Shown here piece after piece: positions 25,201 to 37,905 of a DNA stretch of 64,000 nt. The notes under the pieces are model-generated. The model was not told the DNA's origin. It ran no database searches and worked only from the letters and a program-made list of their open reading frames with translations. The position numbers were made by a program, and so were the translations under genes. The stretch lies in NCBI RefSeq assembly GCF_021018895.1, contig NC_079368.1, forward strand, positions 3,875,501 through 3,939,500, in the 5' to 3' direction. This DNA is from Seriola aureovittata (lineage: Eukaryota; Chordata; Actinopteri; Carangiformes; Carangidae). Positions within the stretch are counted from its first letter, which is position 1. Each line of letters opens with the position of its first letter.

Positions 25201-27675
25201 TGGGCTTTAATCTTATTCAAGTTTAATTAACTGGAATTATCTCAATTAAATTGCACTTAAAAATATTAATAGTAATACTAATATTACTTGTTAGAAGGGC
25301 TCTATCATGTGGAATTTAAGGTCAGTTGAGGTGGAAGTCCTTGAGGTGGCTTCAGGCGACCTTTATGTAACTATGAGAAACATGAATAATTTAAAGCCCC
25401 CGTGTATTTTTATGTGACTATAGCATCTATTAAATTATTCCGATGTTAAAAGTTTTTTCTTTAAACAGTCTATCCCAGTGAAAGTTGGTGCTACCTAGCA
25501 GTTATCTCCCCCACCTGGAGTGTAGACCGTATAATTCAAAGCTCTATGGACTAATGTGTGTAGCATGACAATTTGAGAACCACCTCCATAGTATAACCAG
25601 TATGTAAAAGCTAAACATTGACTAGTTCAAGCAGATTCATTTCCTCCTTCATCGGTTATGCTCATTGCGGATCATTTTGAAAGGGAAATTTGATGCATAT
25701 TTCATATTCATTACCTTAAATTAGGCTCGGCTTGTTCATCAGCGTTCCCACATCAGTAAGTGCCTGCTGCCATCGCCGTTCTTTACTGACTGACAGCCCA
25801 CCTGCCCCTTCTTTCCTTAATCTGTTTCATTATCCGTGCCACTCCACTATCTCCCGTTCCCGTTTCATAAGGGGGGTGGAAAAAATTACAAGCCATTTTA
25901 CCTCAACTTGCTCTGTCTCGGTTCACCGAATGGTTACCTCTCACTACAATCGCCGCACTTAACTGCCCGTGGCACTGCCAGGCCAAGTGAAATCTCCTTG
26001 CTATCCACTGGCCCGTGTGGATTAGCAATTAGAGGAGCCTGAGGATGTCCTCGCCATAGCCGTGGCATAGGCCCGCCTTGTATCAGTGGTGAACGCAAAA
26101 CCACAGATAAGGGCGGACTTAACGGGACGGCTTTGTCCTGGCTCTGTAATAGACAGCAACATTGAGTATTGGATTAGTCTGGCTAATCAGAGGAGGAGAT
26201 CAGTGAAGAATTGTAATGTTATCGATTAGGACATGGGCCCTCAATGCAAGCAGGAGCACCTGATAGCATCTCTTATTTACCAACTATCCTGATGAATCAC
26301 TAGGCGCTGATAAAGCTGACAATGCCCTTGAGTTTGCCAGCAGCAGACACGAAGGGAGGACTGTGTGTATCTGCTCTGTGTGCCGCACAACACCTGAGGA
26401 CAGGCAGTCCTGCATAGCGTGCGCATAGATATTGATTGCATTTTTTTTTATAGATTTTTCCAGTTCCATCTATAAAAAAACACTGTAAGCAGCTGTTTTC
26501 AGATTAAATTTTTAGCAAGTTCATCTGAATGTCACTTTGAAGCCTGAGTGTTATAAGAAATTAAAGGACATACCCAACTTGTGCATGTTGCTTGTGCGAT
26601 TGTAACCTTCAGGTTTAATGTGAATCTCTGAGCGCCTCGTGTCTCTGGACCGACATTCAACAATCATACAGGGAAAAATCCATCACAGAAGAAAAAGAGA
26701 TACCTTTCCCCTCCACCCACAGTAGCCGCACTAGACCAGAATGCAATGCAGCCACAAGGCAATTGGCATTTTGAGCAAGGGCCAGGCTGCAGACACACCC
26801 CGGTGTTTACAGAGCGGTCGACTCATGAACAACAATATACAACTACAATTTATTTGCTCACAAACCCTTCGGAGACTGAAGGCAACAAGCTCACACCCCA
26901 TTCTTGAAAGGCATTCTGGGAAATGCAGAAGTGAAGTAGACATAGATGAGGCAGGCTGAGGGGAAATGGGGACGCCAAAGACACTTTATCACAAACTACC
27001 TCTGGAATGCACTCAACAGTATCACAGACTGATGATATACAACAGTGTAAGAGGATGGGAGGGTGAGTTTTTCCTCTAGGACAGGGCTGATTTGTTCTCA
27101 CCAATCTTGGTATATTAAACTGACACTTTACTGTAGACACCAGAGTTGAGTGAAGCACAGAAAAATGGTTTAGTTGGACTCTTTCCCAGTGATAAAGTTC
27201 TCACCAGGTCAGTTACATATTTCACATCAGCTTAACAATGCAGGGAGATAACGTAGATGAGATATGCAGAGGATAGAAATGATAATCAAGATAATTTCCT
27301 CTATTCTCTGGGGCTTCATTGCACAGCAATACTCTATGCAGCTCAGTGCAATTATGAAAATATCCTGATGAATTCTCCAGTAAATGCCTTGTTATTAAAA
27401 AGGTTTCATCCACCTATTTTCATACTAAGTAAGATGCATTGAATTATAGAAGCTGACCGGCAATGATGTAATTAGATCAAATTTCCACAAAAGGTTTTAT
27501 GCAGGCTTGAAGTTAAAAGTTTTATGTCTGTGAAGACCTTACATAAATCGTGATGGAAATGCATTATCCAATAAATAATGACAAAGGCTGGGAGCTGCTG
27601 GCTCAGTTTCAGTGCTCTGTACCGCACTTTGAGCATGCCACTGAATATTATAAGATCTCTGCAAAATACACTCTT

Positions 27676-28012
27676 CCAGTTTATTAGGAACACCAAGTGA
27701 AACCTTATGCGGTCTCGTACAAGAGTCTGCAATAAATCCTACCTTCATGAAGGTTTTACTCTTCGGTTTTAGAGTTGAAACTGTTTTAGAGAGGCATTGA
27801 TCAACTTTATGATCATTTGAGGCTGAAGTTTGTGATGCGGTTGATTTATACTGACTGGTGTTTTTATAACTATATGTTAAAGCAACACCTCTCTACAACA
27901 GTTTCAAGCACTGAACATCACAACCTTCATGAAGGTAGGATTTAATATAGGAAAGACTTTCAGTAGTGTTGTATTATACTGCAATTCACTTTAGCTAGGT
28001 GTACCTGAGTGT
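27676..28012. mobile_element. palindromic MITE
   Basis: The left arm (about 27676-27802) and right arm (about 27884-28012) are inverted copies. The clearest block is TAAATCCTACCTTCATGAAGG on the left and CCTTCATGAAGGTAGGATTTA on the right. GAAACTGTTTTAGAGAGG pairs with CCTCTCTACAACAGTTTC. The outer ends are CCAGTTTATTAGGAACACC and an eroded AGGTGTACCT. I recognise the family as a common non-autonomous, fold-back element of teleosts. It has no coding content. Confidence 0.87.
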
Positions 28013-29558
28013 ATGTCCACCACATGGTCACAGATGAGGCTGGATTATGAAAGCCTTACATTCACCTCATATCAGCTATAACCTGACTGAATTGTGAGGC
28101 TGACAATAACATTGATATTTTGAGTTTGAAAAGTTAAGTATCGGCCACATGATGTAACATTTTTGATTCAATCTGATTATTAAAGCAGTATGTGTGAGTC
28201 TACTCACAGTGCAGAGTGCTGCTTGAAGCGAAATGCAAAGTGTGTTTGCTTACTAACATTTAATCATCACCAAACACAAAGTACACCTGTCGTTGATGTT
28301 ACAGCTATTTGGTCATAAATCAAATTATGGGAGAAACTAACAGTGTATCCTGTGATGGTGTTAGATGAAAAGTGAAGAGACCAGTTTATCAGGAGCGTGA
28401 ATGTCTACACAAAATTTCATAATAATCAACCTCATGGTGGCAGTAGAGGAAGAGTCAGTCACTCACTAAAGCAGGTTATAGGTAGGTATAGGGGCTCTAC
28501 CACAAACTCATCCCCCGGGGGCCCCGAGCACGTTAATCTGGTCATGGCTATTTCTCAGATGCAAGTCTCCACTATATATATTGGCCAGTGGCTGGTGCGA
28601 GATTAAACCATTATTTGATTCATGTTTCTTCTTTTACGTTTTCAGGCAGCATAAAACAAGGTAAAATGAGCTAAAGTGAAGAACAGCAGAACCCGACCAG
28701 TTCTCAGAAAGATTTCCTGCTTGATGTTTTTTGACATTTGGGAAGTTTCTGACTTTTTCAGCAGTTTATGAATCATTTTCCTTCATGGCTGAATAAAAAC
28801 AGTGACAGCTGCTTCCATAAAAAATCATATTCAGAGTATTTATGATGCGTATGATACCAGTCACTTCATCAGAGGGCTGTTTGGACAGATTATTAGTCAG
28901 GTGAATCCATTTATTAGAGCCTGGATAAGTTGGTACAGCTGGTTATTTTTCCAGCTATTTCTCATGCCTTCTACTCCACTAATAACTCTGATGCTGCTGA
29001 TATATATCTGAGACATGAGAGCAGGAGAAATATGAAGGGAGGTATATGAAAAGAATATTACTAAGGCTTAGACCAATATAGGATTAGGATTTGACTCAAC
29101 AGTGTTTGGGGTGTCAGTCTGTAAAGCCTGTAATGGAATCTGGCTCACCTACCATAAGGAGCTGTAGCCAGAGAATTTCATTAGTCTGCCATTCAGTGGG
29201 GAGTTCAAGTGTCCTATGATGATCACAAGAATGAAAACCTGCAGGAGAGCATACAGAATTTGTCAGATTTAGTCTACAGTTACTGGTATCTGCTGTCAAA
29301 AACCTGCTCACGCTGATTGAGCGTGCACAGAAATGAAGCATTAAGATTAAACATGAAGCACTTAATGGTGGTACACTTCAAGGAGAACTCTGCACTTTTT
29401 CATTTTCTGTTGGACAAATTAAATTCATCAAGGAATTATGGTACAGCAGTCAGTGCAATGGCAATCATTTGCCAAAATGTGACTGTCCTCTGGAAAAAAA
29501 TAAGCCCAGGTCGTTTGTGCAAGTTATTATGATCCATGGTTATGTTTTGTTGCTAGGC

Positions 29559-29980
29559 GACATCTAGTGGTCGTAGTAATTATGACAGGAGCAAAGGGAA
29601 AAGTGCGGTGATGTAGTATAAAGAGAGAAAAAGTCCGCGTCAGGAGGAGGTTGTGGTTGATGGATCAATATGACACAGGAGAGCGATGTTCCATTCCCAT
29701 GTGAAAACAGCAATTTATGTTGTTTCTATTATCCATGACCATTCGTCGTCGTAAAACATGTTGTAATTATTGTTACCATGACAACAAAGATCGTCTAATG
29801 TTGAGCAAGTACTTACTTTAACCCAAATCACAATCTAACCAAGTAGTTTTTGTGCCTAACGAAGCTAACGAAGCCATAATCGTTATTATATAGTAAGCGT
29901 GGCAACAAAGGAAGGTATGCCGCTCTTGGTACAGTCTGCGTGTTTAGGACGGTAACCATGACAACCAACGTCCATTGCCG
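29559..29980 (+). repeat. dispersed repeat family X, copy 1
   Basis: It aligns with 50490-50890 in direct orientation: CATCTAGTGG, TAATTATGACAG, GCAAAGGGAAAAG, AGTCCGC, AGGAGGAGGTTG, TATCCATGACC, CCATGACAACAAAGATCGTC, TTTAACCCAAA, ACCAAGTAGT and ACCATGACAACCAA occur in the same order. Non-coding. The CCTAAC/ACCAAGTAGTTTT text is a hallmark of a widespread fish repeat in my memory. Confidence 0.85.
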
Positions 29981-31289
29981 CCGCAGTAAATGTTAATTCA
30001 CCATAAATAACGACTGTGCAGAAGTTAGTTAGTTAGTAGCTTACTAGCAGTGTATGCACCAACCACTGACTGGCTGTCAGTTTCAGCTTGAACAGAAGCT
30101 TGAATTTCCGCTGCCTACAGTGACTCTGTCTCTACTGGTGTCTATTTGCATCTTTCTGTTAAATGTATGTGCAGTCGTGCCACCTCTGAAATTTGCTTCA
30201 CAGTCCATCTGAACAAACTTTAAAGCTGCACAGCTGCATTACTGATTGATAGTAAAGTTAAAAGACAAAACAATGAACTGAAAGATGTAAAATTCTCGGT
30301 TGAACTGACAGGAACCGTAGAGTTGTGATAATTCTGTGGTTTCATTAATATGAGTGACACTTCGCATTACACATTTGATAATTTCTTCTTTAAAAATATC
30401 GATTAATTTGTACACGAAAACAACTAATTCAAGTTATATTTAAAAAATCCAAATAATTAGAATCCATACAATGATAAAAAGCTCAAATTTGGACCTCCAG
30501 TTTCTGATCAACATGCAGCACAGTAAAAATAAATCCACTGTTGAAACTTTTGTTTGATTCTGCTCACTGTAACACAAACCAAGAATTTCACATGGTTAAG
30601 ATTCTTGTTTGCCTTAGGAGATAAGTAAATTTAGTGTAGGTGTATTTTTTTTCCCAACTCCATCCCCTGAAGTAAACTCTGTCCTATTTCCTATTGTGAG
30701 GAAACCCTCAGCATTTCCTCACACAGTTGCCATGAAAACCTTCCTGTCGCACCATATCTGGGAGATGCTCAGCAGGGTGGCCGCTGGGAGAGCTGACTGA
30801 TCCCGTGGGTGCTGGGTGTAAAACGGTTCCCTCCCACCCATATGTCCAGGATGGTGGGGGGGGGGGCCGTCACTCATCAGTGCCAGCTCTCTTGGCACTT
30901 CCCTAATCGTGATTACTGCCTCCAACCTGGGAGTGTGAGAGGAAATCAGCATCCACCTGGCTCTATCAGGGGGAAACTCTTTATCCTTGTTTGTTGTAAA
31001 GAGGAGACATGTTTATGCTGTTAGGACTTGCGCATTCTCCTTTATGTGATTTTAATTGAGGCAGTTAAGCCTCCCTCCGAGGAATCTGACTATTAAGCAC
31101 TTGGAGTTGCACACAAATATGTTTCCGTATAGAACCCCAGTGTTCAATAGTTACCCATGAAGCAGAAGGAAAGAGAAAGGAGGGGGAAAAAAAAAATCAT
31201 TGACCTTTCTTTCCAGCATCTGTAGAGTGTGAATGTTATCATCGGTGAGCAGCGAGTGGACGAAGCCTTCGCCTTTTATACACTGCCGA

Positions 31290-31730
31290 AGCTGTGTCGC
31301 GTGTGTGTTTGTGCGCGAGTGGTTGATGTGTTGGTGTGTGTATAGGGGCGTGGATGGTAAGTATCTGTGTGTGCATATTGTATGTGTTTGTATGAGAGTT
31401 AATGTTCATTATGTGTGTCTTTCATCCATCTGGTTGTGTGTAGAATTTGTTATTTGCACTGTATTGGTATTGTATGTATACATAATGAGAAAGTGTGTGG
31501 AAGTTTGTGCATATTGTATGTATGCTTGTGTATGGCTTGATATGAGGCTGAGTGAGTGTGTGTGTGTGTGTGTATGCTGGGGTGTGTGTTTGTTTGTATG
31601 AGTGGGTATGTGTTGGTGCATGTATCTATGTTAATATTGTGTTGACAGTGTGTCTTTGCATATCAGACAGTAGAAATGTGGATTTAGTGTATTGGTTGGT
31701 GTGAGTGTGTGTGTGTGGCCTAACTAAAAA
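31290..31730. repeat. degenerate TG-rich region
   Basis: About 440 nt dominated by GTGTGT, GTATGT and TTGTGT words with a purer core at 31556-31572. It looks like an aged TG microsatellite. The translated cysteine/valine-rich frame is an artefact. Confidence 0.7.
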
Positions 31731-32194
31731 CAGATAAACAGCCCTCACCTGCCAAAGAGTCCAAGGGGCTTATTTGAGCTTTGTCAGTGTGTGTGTGTGT
31801 GTTTGGGCAGGATGGGGTTGCCGGGTGGACAGAGGGTTGGGCTTGACAAACGGGCGGTGACACCTTACCACCCTTCTAGCTACTGCCTCACCTCGCTTTT
31901 CCAGCACGGTGCGTATATCTCGGGCTGAAATGTAATGGCCTCTAAAGCCGGGATTGATGTTATCGTTGCCCCGGGGTTGCTTTGTGAGCCAGTTAATGGG
32001 GTTGTTAACCGAATGTGGCCCGGACAATACACTTACACACACACATACAGTATACACACACACCCTACTACTACCACTATAGACTCCTGGGGGCGAAAGG
32101 AGGGGTTATAACTTCTCTTTTTCCTAGAGATGATTTTATTTAGGCTTACCGCATGTTTGCTGCCAGAGCTGAGGCCTAGGCTGTAAAGGTTTGA

Positions 32195-32218
32195 TTTTTT
32201 TTTTTTTTTTTTTTTTTT
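32195..32218. repeat. poly(T) tract
   Basis: Twenty-four consecutive T. On the minus strand it is a poly(A) run, perhaps the tail of an unidentified retroelement, but I see no recognisable body next to it. Confidence 0.9.
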
Positions 32219-32509
32219 ATGAGAGAGAAAGGAGTTCCTTGTAGCTGCTGATGAGTCAGCAGTTTCTGCTTTAATACCTGAGCCTGTCACAGGAGTATCG
32301 ATGCATGCACTAGTGTTTTTATATCCAATTTTGACCCTTGGGGAGGTGCTCGGCGACATTTGCTCGTGAAAGTGAGAATGCAGAATGAGTGTATTCTCAA
32401 AGTTCAGGACTGGAATGTTCACTGTTTTTTTTTGTTTTTGTTTCCTTATTTGATGGTTGACGATGCTCAACCATTAAGGTACGCCAGAGGTTCACTTTAT
32501 TCTATCCGT

Positions 32510-32530
32510 TCATCCATCCATCCATCCATT
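32510..32530. repeat. (CCAT)n microsatellite
   Basis: About five CATC units in a row. Confidence 0.9.
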
Positions 32531-33097
32531 CTCTCTTTGTTATCCAGGTCTGGGTTGCAATAGAAAACAAGGTTGTTCATACATCCTTCTCCCTAGCTAC
32601 TTTGTCCAGCTCTTCTTGCAGGATCCTGATGCGTTCCCATGTCGTGTTGGATGTGTAATCCTTCCAGTATGATCTTGGTCTTTCCTTGGGCTTCCTCTCA
32701 GCTGAACATATCTGTAATACCTCCATAGGGAGGCTTCCTGGAGACATTTACCCAGACTGCATTAACTGTCTCCTTTCAATTTTACAGAGCAGTGGTTCTA
32801 GTCTTGAGTTCCTTCCACATTTCTGATCTCCTCATCCTGTCTCTGAGGGTGAACCCAGAACCCCTGCAAAGGAATTTTGGCTGCTTCTCCTCTTATTGAC
32901 TTTCAGGCTCAGCTCCCTCACCATGACAATCCATGACAGTAACACCATTATTAGCATCAAATCATAACAGAAGTTATCTTAGGACACTTTTCAGAGCAGG
33001 TCTAGACCATACTCTTATAATACTGAACCTTATTGAGCCTAAGATTGGAACAATGACTCATGCAACACTTTCCAGATGATTGACATAGCCTTAGAAC

Positions 33098-33603
33098 TAG
33101 GGATTGATTGGCTGCCGATCATTATCGGCTGATTTTCATTAAAATTACGTGATTGGTATTAATGCTTCTAGTCACTGATCACCTTAAAACCGATCACCTG
33201 TGGTTAATACTCTGTTGTGTAGTGTAGTCCCATCTTCCACCATGTTCAATGTGCTGGCGCGCGACAGGCCACCAAAACGAAACAACATGTCGGCCGTGTG
33301 GAACTTTTACAAAGTGTGTGAGACTGATATTACATACACCATCTGCAATGCTCCTTGGGAGTTCTTTGTACAGCTTTGTTGAACAAAGTAGAAGCATGTT
33401 GTTCCTGAATAAAGATTGTTATTGACTGAGGAGGATTTATGGTCCTTTTATCAGGTTTCGCTGCCGCCTGATGAAGGTCCCACTACACTACAAACTGCTA
33501 AACCAGATGCTATAGCAAAACACAAACAATGTTTGGTATCGGCCAATGTCACTCATAGATGATCGGTATTGGGGGCAAGAAAAATGTGATCGGGGCATTC
33601 CAA
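33098..33603 (+). mobile_element. hAT-type non-autonomous DNA transposon, 506 bp, with target-site duplication
   Basis: The 8 bp CTTAGAAC flanks the element exactly on both sides (33090-33097 and 33604-33611), the duplication length of hAT transposons. The ends are imperfect inverted repeats: TAGGGATTGATTGGC...CGATCA on the left and TGATCGGGGCATTCCAA on the right, both with the ATCGG words of ZBED-type fish hATs. Internally a short frame from 33241 encodes RDRPPKRNNMSAVWNFYKVC followed by an ITYTICN segment. This resembles the N-terminal BED zinc finger of hAT transposases (SAVWnfF...C.xC), with the second cysteine pair lost. The rest of the transposase is absent. Confidence 0.85.
33241..33381 (+). 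pseudogene. remnant BED zinc-finger coding segment of a hAT transposase
   Basis: The frame starts at an ATG and runs 46 codons to a TGA. The segment MSAVWNFYKVCETDITYTIC fits the start of a BED finger (SxVWxxF...C), but instead of C-x-x-C it reads CNAPWEF, and the histidine half is missing. It sits wholly inside the 506 bp insertion and is not part of unc5d. Confidence 0.6.
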
Positions 33604-33931
33604 CTTAGAACTTGAGGTTTTTAAAACTTAGGCATAGTATCTTTCCTAGCTTCCAGCGGCCCTCTGGGTAAGACCGAATTACTGGCGACTCTCTTTTAAG
33701 TAGCCATGGTTTGTCTAAGAAGTTGCTAGATTTGTTGTGAAGTGCGTCTTTGAAAAAAAAAGTCTCTAAATCTAGCGACAAATGTGCAGTTGTTGTTGGC
33801 AACACTGCAGCTGTAAACGTCCTCTAATAGAAACAGTTTGAAGCAAATCATTTTGAAAGAGCAACCGCCAAAGGGGGAACTCAAAATCAGTCATGTGGCA
33901 TTCGGCCGACCAATGGTAGAACTATGATCGA

Positions 33932-33978
33932 TCAGTCAGTCCGTCCGTCTGTCCGTCTGTCCGTCCGTCCTTCCGTCT
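33932..33978. repeat. (CCGT)n / (CTGT)n tetranucleotide repeat
   Basis: About eleven tetramers of the type CAGT, CCGT and CTGT in tandem. Confidence 0.9.
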
Positions 33979-34482
33979 GGCCCTGCTGTTGTGCTCCAGC
34001 CAAAAAGCGGTGATTCGTTCTTCTTCTTAGGCCACATACTAGACACTGTCCACACCTGGGCTGCACCTCCAGGTTCTTTCTATGAAAACACAAACAGAAT
34101 CAGTGACGAGGCAAAGACCCTGGTGGAGTCTTAACACCCACTGAGAACATGCTTGACATTCCTGCCAAGAATACGGACACAGCTGTCACTCCGCTTGTAC
34201 ATGAAATCAATGGCTCATACCCATAGGTTCACAGTTGTCCTCTCTGCTCATTTGGCAGTGCTGCACCACAGTATAGCAACAAAATTACTTGCACTTGTGG
34301 AGAAAATGAAGCTAATTTGGGTGTAATTTAGACAAATTCGGCTCTAAAACACAAAGGAGTGTAGTCCTAATGATTAGAATTAATGTGCTCAATATGGTGT
34401 AGTAAAACACATTTTAGAGATGCTACCTGAAGCAGAAAAGGGGATGAATGTGGAAACAAACCACACACCACCACAACCCCCC

Positions 34483-34485
<3 letters not shown>

Positions 34486-34527
<42 letters not shown>
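34486..34527. repeat. (CA)n microsatellite
   Basis: Perfect CA tract of about 42 nt after a C-rich run. Confidence 0.98.
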
Positions 34528-34530
<3 letters not shown>

Positions 34531-37238
34531 CTGCATACCAGCGCTGAATCCAGTTATATACAAAATAGTGAATTTAGTAATGACTTTTCAGTAGAATGGG
34601 TCAACTTGATGTATCAATCTGTATTTTCTCCCCCGTTCAGAAAAAAAAAAGGGAGAAAAACAAAACAACTTTTCTGTCTTTGTTTACAAGCCACTGCAGT
34701 TCTAATTGCTGCTGTTTCCCTTCATCGCTGGAGAGTGTCATTTTTGTTCTTTGCATCTCATAACATTGCAAGATATGTCAGTTGTTAGCAGTGTGTTTTG
34801 GGTTTGTCAGGCTTGATTTCACGTTTTGCAGGCTTGAAATTGGGTATCATTTCAAGGAGACACGGCTGTGGGCTGGGACATCTCTGGTTACAGAGCTAAG
34901 AAGTGGGCACAGGGCCTAATGGAGTTCAGAGATAAAAGTTCCTCTTTTTCTGGGAGGAATAAAAAATGGTGTGCTATCAAATATCCTTCCCCCAAAAAGA
35001 TGAAGGTGAAATAGACTCTAATGGCTCTATGCACATGCGCGTATGTGCGTGTATGTCTGCGTGTATGTGTGTGAGCGTTTTGCTGGTATGCAATATGAAT
35101 GTGGGCAGACTGAAATGGTGGCTAATTTGGGGATTCATTTTGAACAAAGCCTTAGTCCTTTAAGTGTTCTGGTTACTGAGCAGCGGGGAGATTTTTCAGA
35201 GCGGTACCTGCAGGATTCTTCTGTCAGCATTAAGTCCTGGTGTGGAAACCAGCCCTAGTTGGCGAGCTGGAGCAGGTGTAATGAGACCCTGATGGAGGAT
35301 GACGCTAATGTGCTAATGCTGTTCTCACATCTAAAGTGTAGTGTCCTCAGTTTCACTTGAAGAATTTCTGCTGTGGCTCTTACAGCATGTGGGTGGCACA
35401 CAAGTGCAGGCAAGCACACGGGCAAAGCAGATAAAGCAGACTGATTATCAGTTATTATTAGTCTTTGTCAGATCGGCCTTTCAGTATCAAGATATTTTCC
35501 ACTGAAGCACAGTAGAAAAAAAATTAAGATGATGCATGAACATGGATGTTTTTTTTTTTAAGAAAACTATTCTGTTGTTTTTCCAGTATTAGGTAAAGAG
35601 TCTCCAGTAAACCTCTTAACTGCAGAACAAAAACCTTTTCTATTTCTTTGTAAATCTGATTGGACGTTGCATCTAAACCGGCGTGTGAATGGGAGAAAAA
35701 CTGCCCTCCTCCAGGTAGTAGTGTATGACTTAAACAGTGATACCATTATATTGAGTCAGATGATTTTAAAAAAGATGGCACAGCCTTTCCTCTTGGAGAA
35801 CGGGTGGGTCTATCAACACTGAAAGTATCGATACTACTGGAACTAATACTATTTTCAATAGGATACACACACACACATTCACTGTCATGTTACTTTAGGC
35901 TCTGGCTACATGAACACTTGTGTATTTATTCCTGTGTTTTAACATTCATGTGATTAATTAACAGAAAATACTTCATGTTTGGCAAATCTGTCAGTGGTAG
36001 TGAAATATATGTTCAGATGTAGCTCATTAATGATGCATTTATCTCATAAATGCTGATGCTGACTTTGAGGACTTGCCCACCCCTAGTGTGGTGTTTGAAT
36101 TTGAATGCATGCAGTTTAGGTGAATCTAAATACCCAAAGGTGTGAATGTGAATGGCTGTGTGTTTACAGTGTGTGTGTAAAGATTAAGACCAACTGACCA
36201 ATACTGTAATTGCTTAAATACTCTGCTGACTTATTAGTTTTGGTAATAATAATGTACTCACCAAGTTAAATGCACTGGCTTTCTTCTTCACCTCCAGATA
36301 AAGTGGTTTAGATACTACTGACTAAACTGTTTCCGCTACTGAGAAGCTCATAAAGTGCATCATGTGGATTTAGTCTGCCTTACCTGCAGTTCATATGTAA
36401 ATATGTAAAGTGTTTGATGGCTGGCTGCCTCTGGTTTCCAGATGGGAAGCAGCGGTGTTTGCCACCCTGCTTGTCTGCCATGTGAATGTAGACAGGAGGT
36501 CAGGTGACAACAGTTTGCCGCCCCATTAGCGTTACCACCGTGTGGTAACCATGGCAACTTTGCGACTTGTTAATTAAGGTAGTGTAATATGTTATTTGCT
36601 CTTTAGAGTTCAATATTCTGAGAATCTTCTGGTTTATTTTGAATTATTAAAAACTGAATAATGCAAAAATCATTTCCTCTGCAGTGCAAACATGCCAGTT
36701 TAAAATGATGCTAATATTTGCATTTTCTCCTCATTTTCTGTCATCAGATGAGGGTCTTCCTCACTGTAAACTGGACTGGACTGTGCCTTTTCTGAGTCCG
36801 AGGGCTAGAGACCTGAAAGTCATCAGTGTTTAACATGATTATAATGGCAGCTGCTCCTATTTCATCTGGTATTCCAGTTTTTGCTTTTTTATTGTTTTTT
36901 ATTTATTTTTTTTTATTGACTACGTTGGAAACAGAGCTCTATGATTTTAGACAAAAAAAAATAAAATACATGTTTTAACTGCATGTCAAGTTAGGAGATT
37001 GTCTACAGCTGGATTAAGCCCAATGTTAAATGCAAATTGTTCACCCCTGACTAACTTTAAAATTGGGCCAAATTTCTGCCAGATCTGTTGTTGAGGTGTG
37101 TTTGGGGGGGGGGGGGTCATGATGCCTGATAAATCACCTCAAAGATCAACAATCTGGCTCTTGGACGATTGGATGGTTTTCTGGCACATTGAAGTTCGAG
37201 CAGTTCCATGGTCTGATTTCCCACATGGCTGCTGTCAA

Positions 37239-37279
37239 AAGTTTTAAATCACAGTCTGATAGTCTGTGATTTAAAACTT
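37239..37279. repeat. perfect 16 bp hairpin
   Basis: AAGTTTTAAATCACAG (37239-37254) and CTGTGATTTAAAACTT (37264-37279) are exact reverse complements around the 9 nt loop TCTGATAGT. No surrounding mobile element was identified. Confidence 0.95.
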
Positions 37280-37865
37280 AACTTTGCTGCAGAACAGAAC
37301 ATATTGTCTGCATGGTTAGCTGTCTGCGTTTTTTGTTATAATTTTTTTAGTTCATTGTAGAATTTCACAAGGTAATGCTGCCTTTCTCTCTATTTGTCAG
37401 CACTGGTGAGGTTGCAGCCATCTTGTTTGAGTAAACTTTATTGGAACTGTCACAGGACAAAACCAATTGGGGGTGCTGTGTTTATGTTCAGTGCGAGCTC
37501 CACATCGTGCTTTATTTGATCTATACATAAATGCATACACGTTGAAGGTACTGGCTGATACAAACATGTAGTTTGAGTTAACACAACATACAGGATGAAT
37601 GTCACGTCACAGCTCTTACTTCCTGTATGCACGGGAGACAGACAGGTCTGGTGAATTACAGGGCTGACAAAAAACAGATCAAGGATGAGGAAAACCCTCG
37701 CGCTGTAATTAACTGTACTGCTGCCACCACTTGGCAAACATTACAATCAGCTGTTTGACTGCTTTCAATATGCACTTTAGAGTTCACTGTCAACCAGCTC
37801 CATTAAAATAAACTACCTTTTAAATGTGAATGCATGGAAATTCGATTAACTGATAGATGATTGCA

Positions 37866-37905
37866 CTGGAACTGGCAACTGGAACTGGCAACTGGAACTG
37901 GCAAC
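37866..37905. repeat. 13 bp minisatellite, three units
   Basis: The unit GGAACTGGCAACT is repeated three times without change. Confidence 0.95.

Noticed and set aside
32033..32470. 145-codon frame on the - strand
   Set aside because: It passes through the poly(A) complement of a poly(T) tract and has no recognisable domain.
33459..33490. Third hammerhead-like CTGATGAAGG site inside the hAT element
   Set aside because: The expected GAAAC partner is missing (ACTACAAACTG instead) and no stem II forms.
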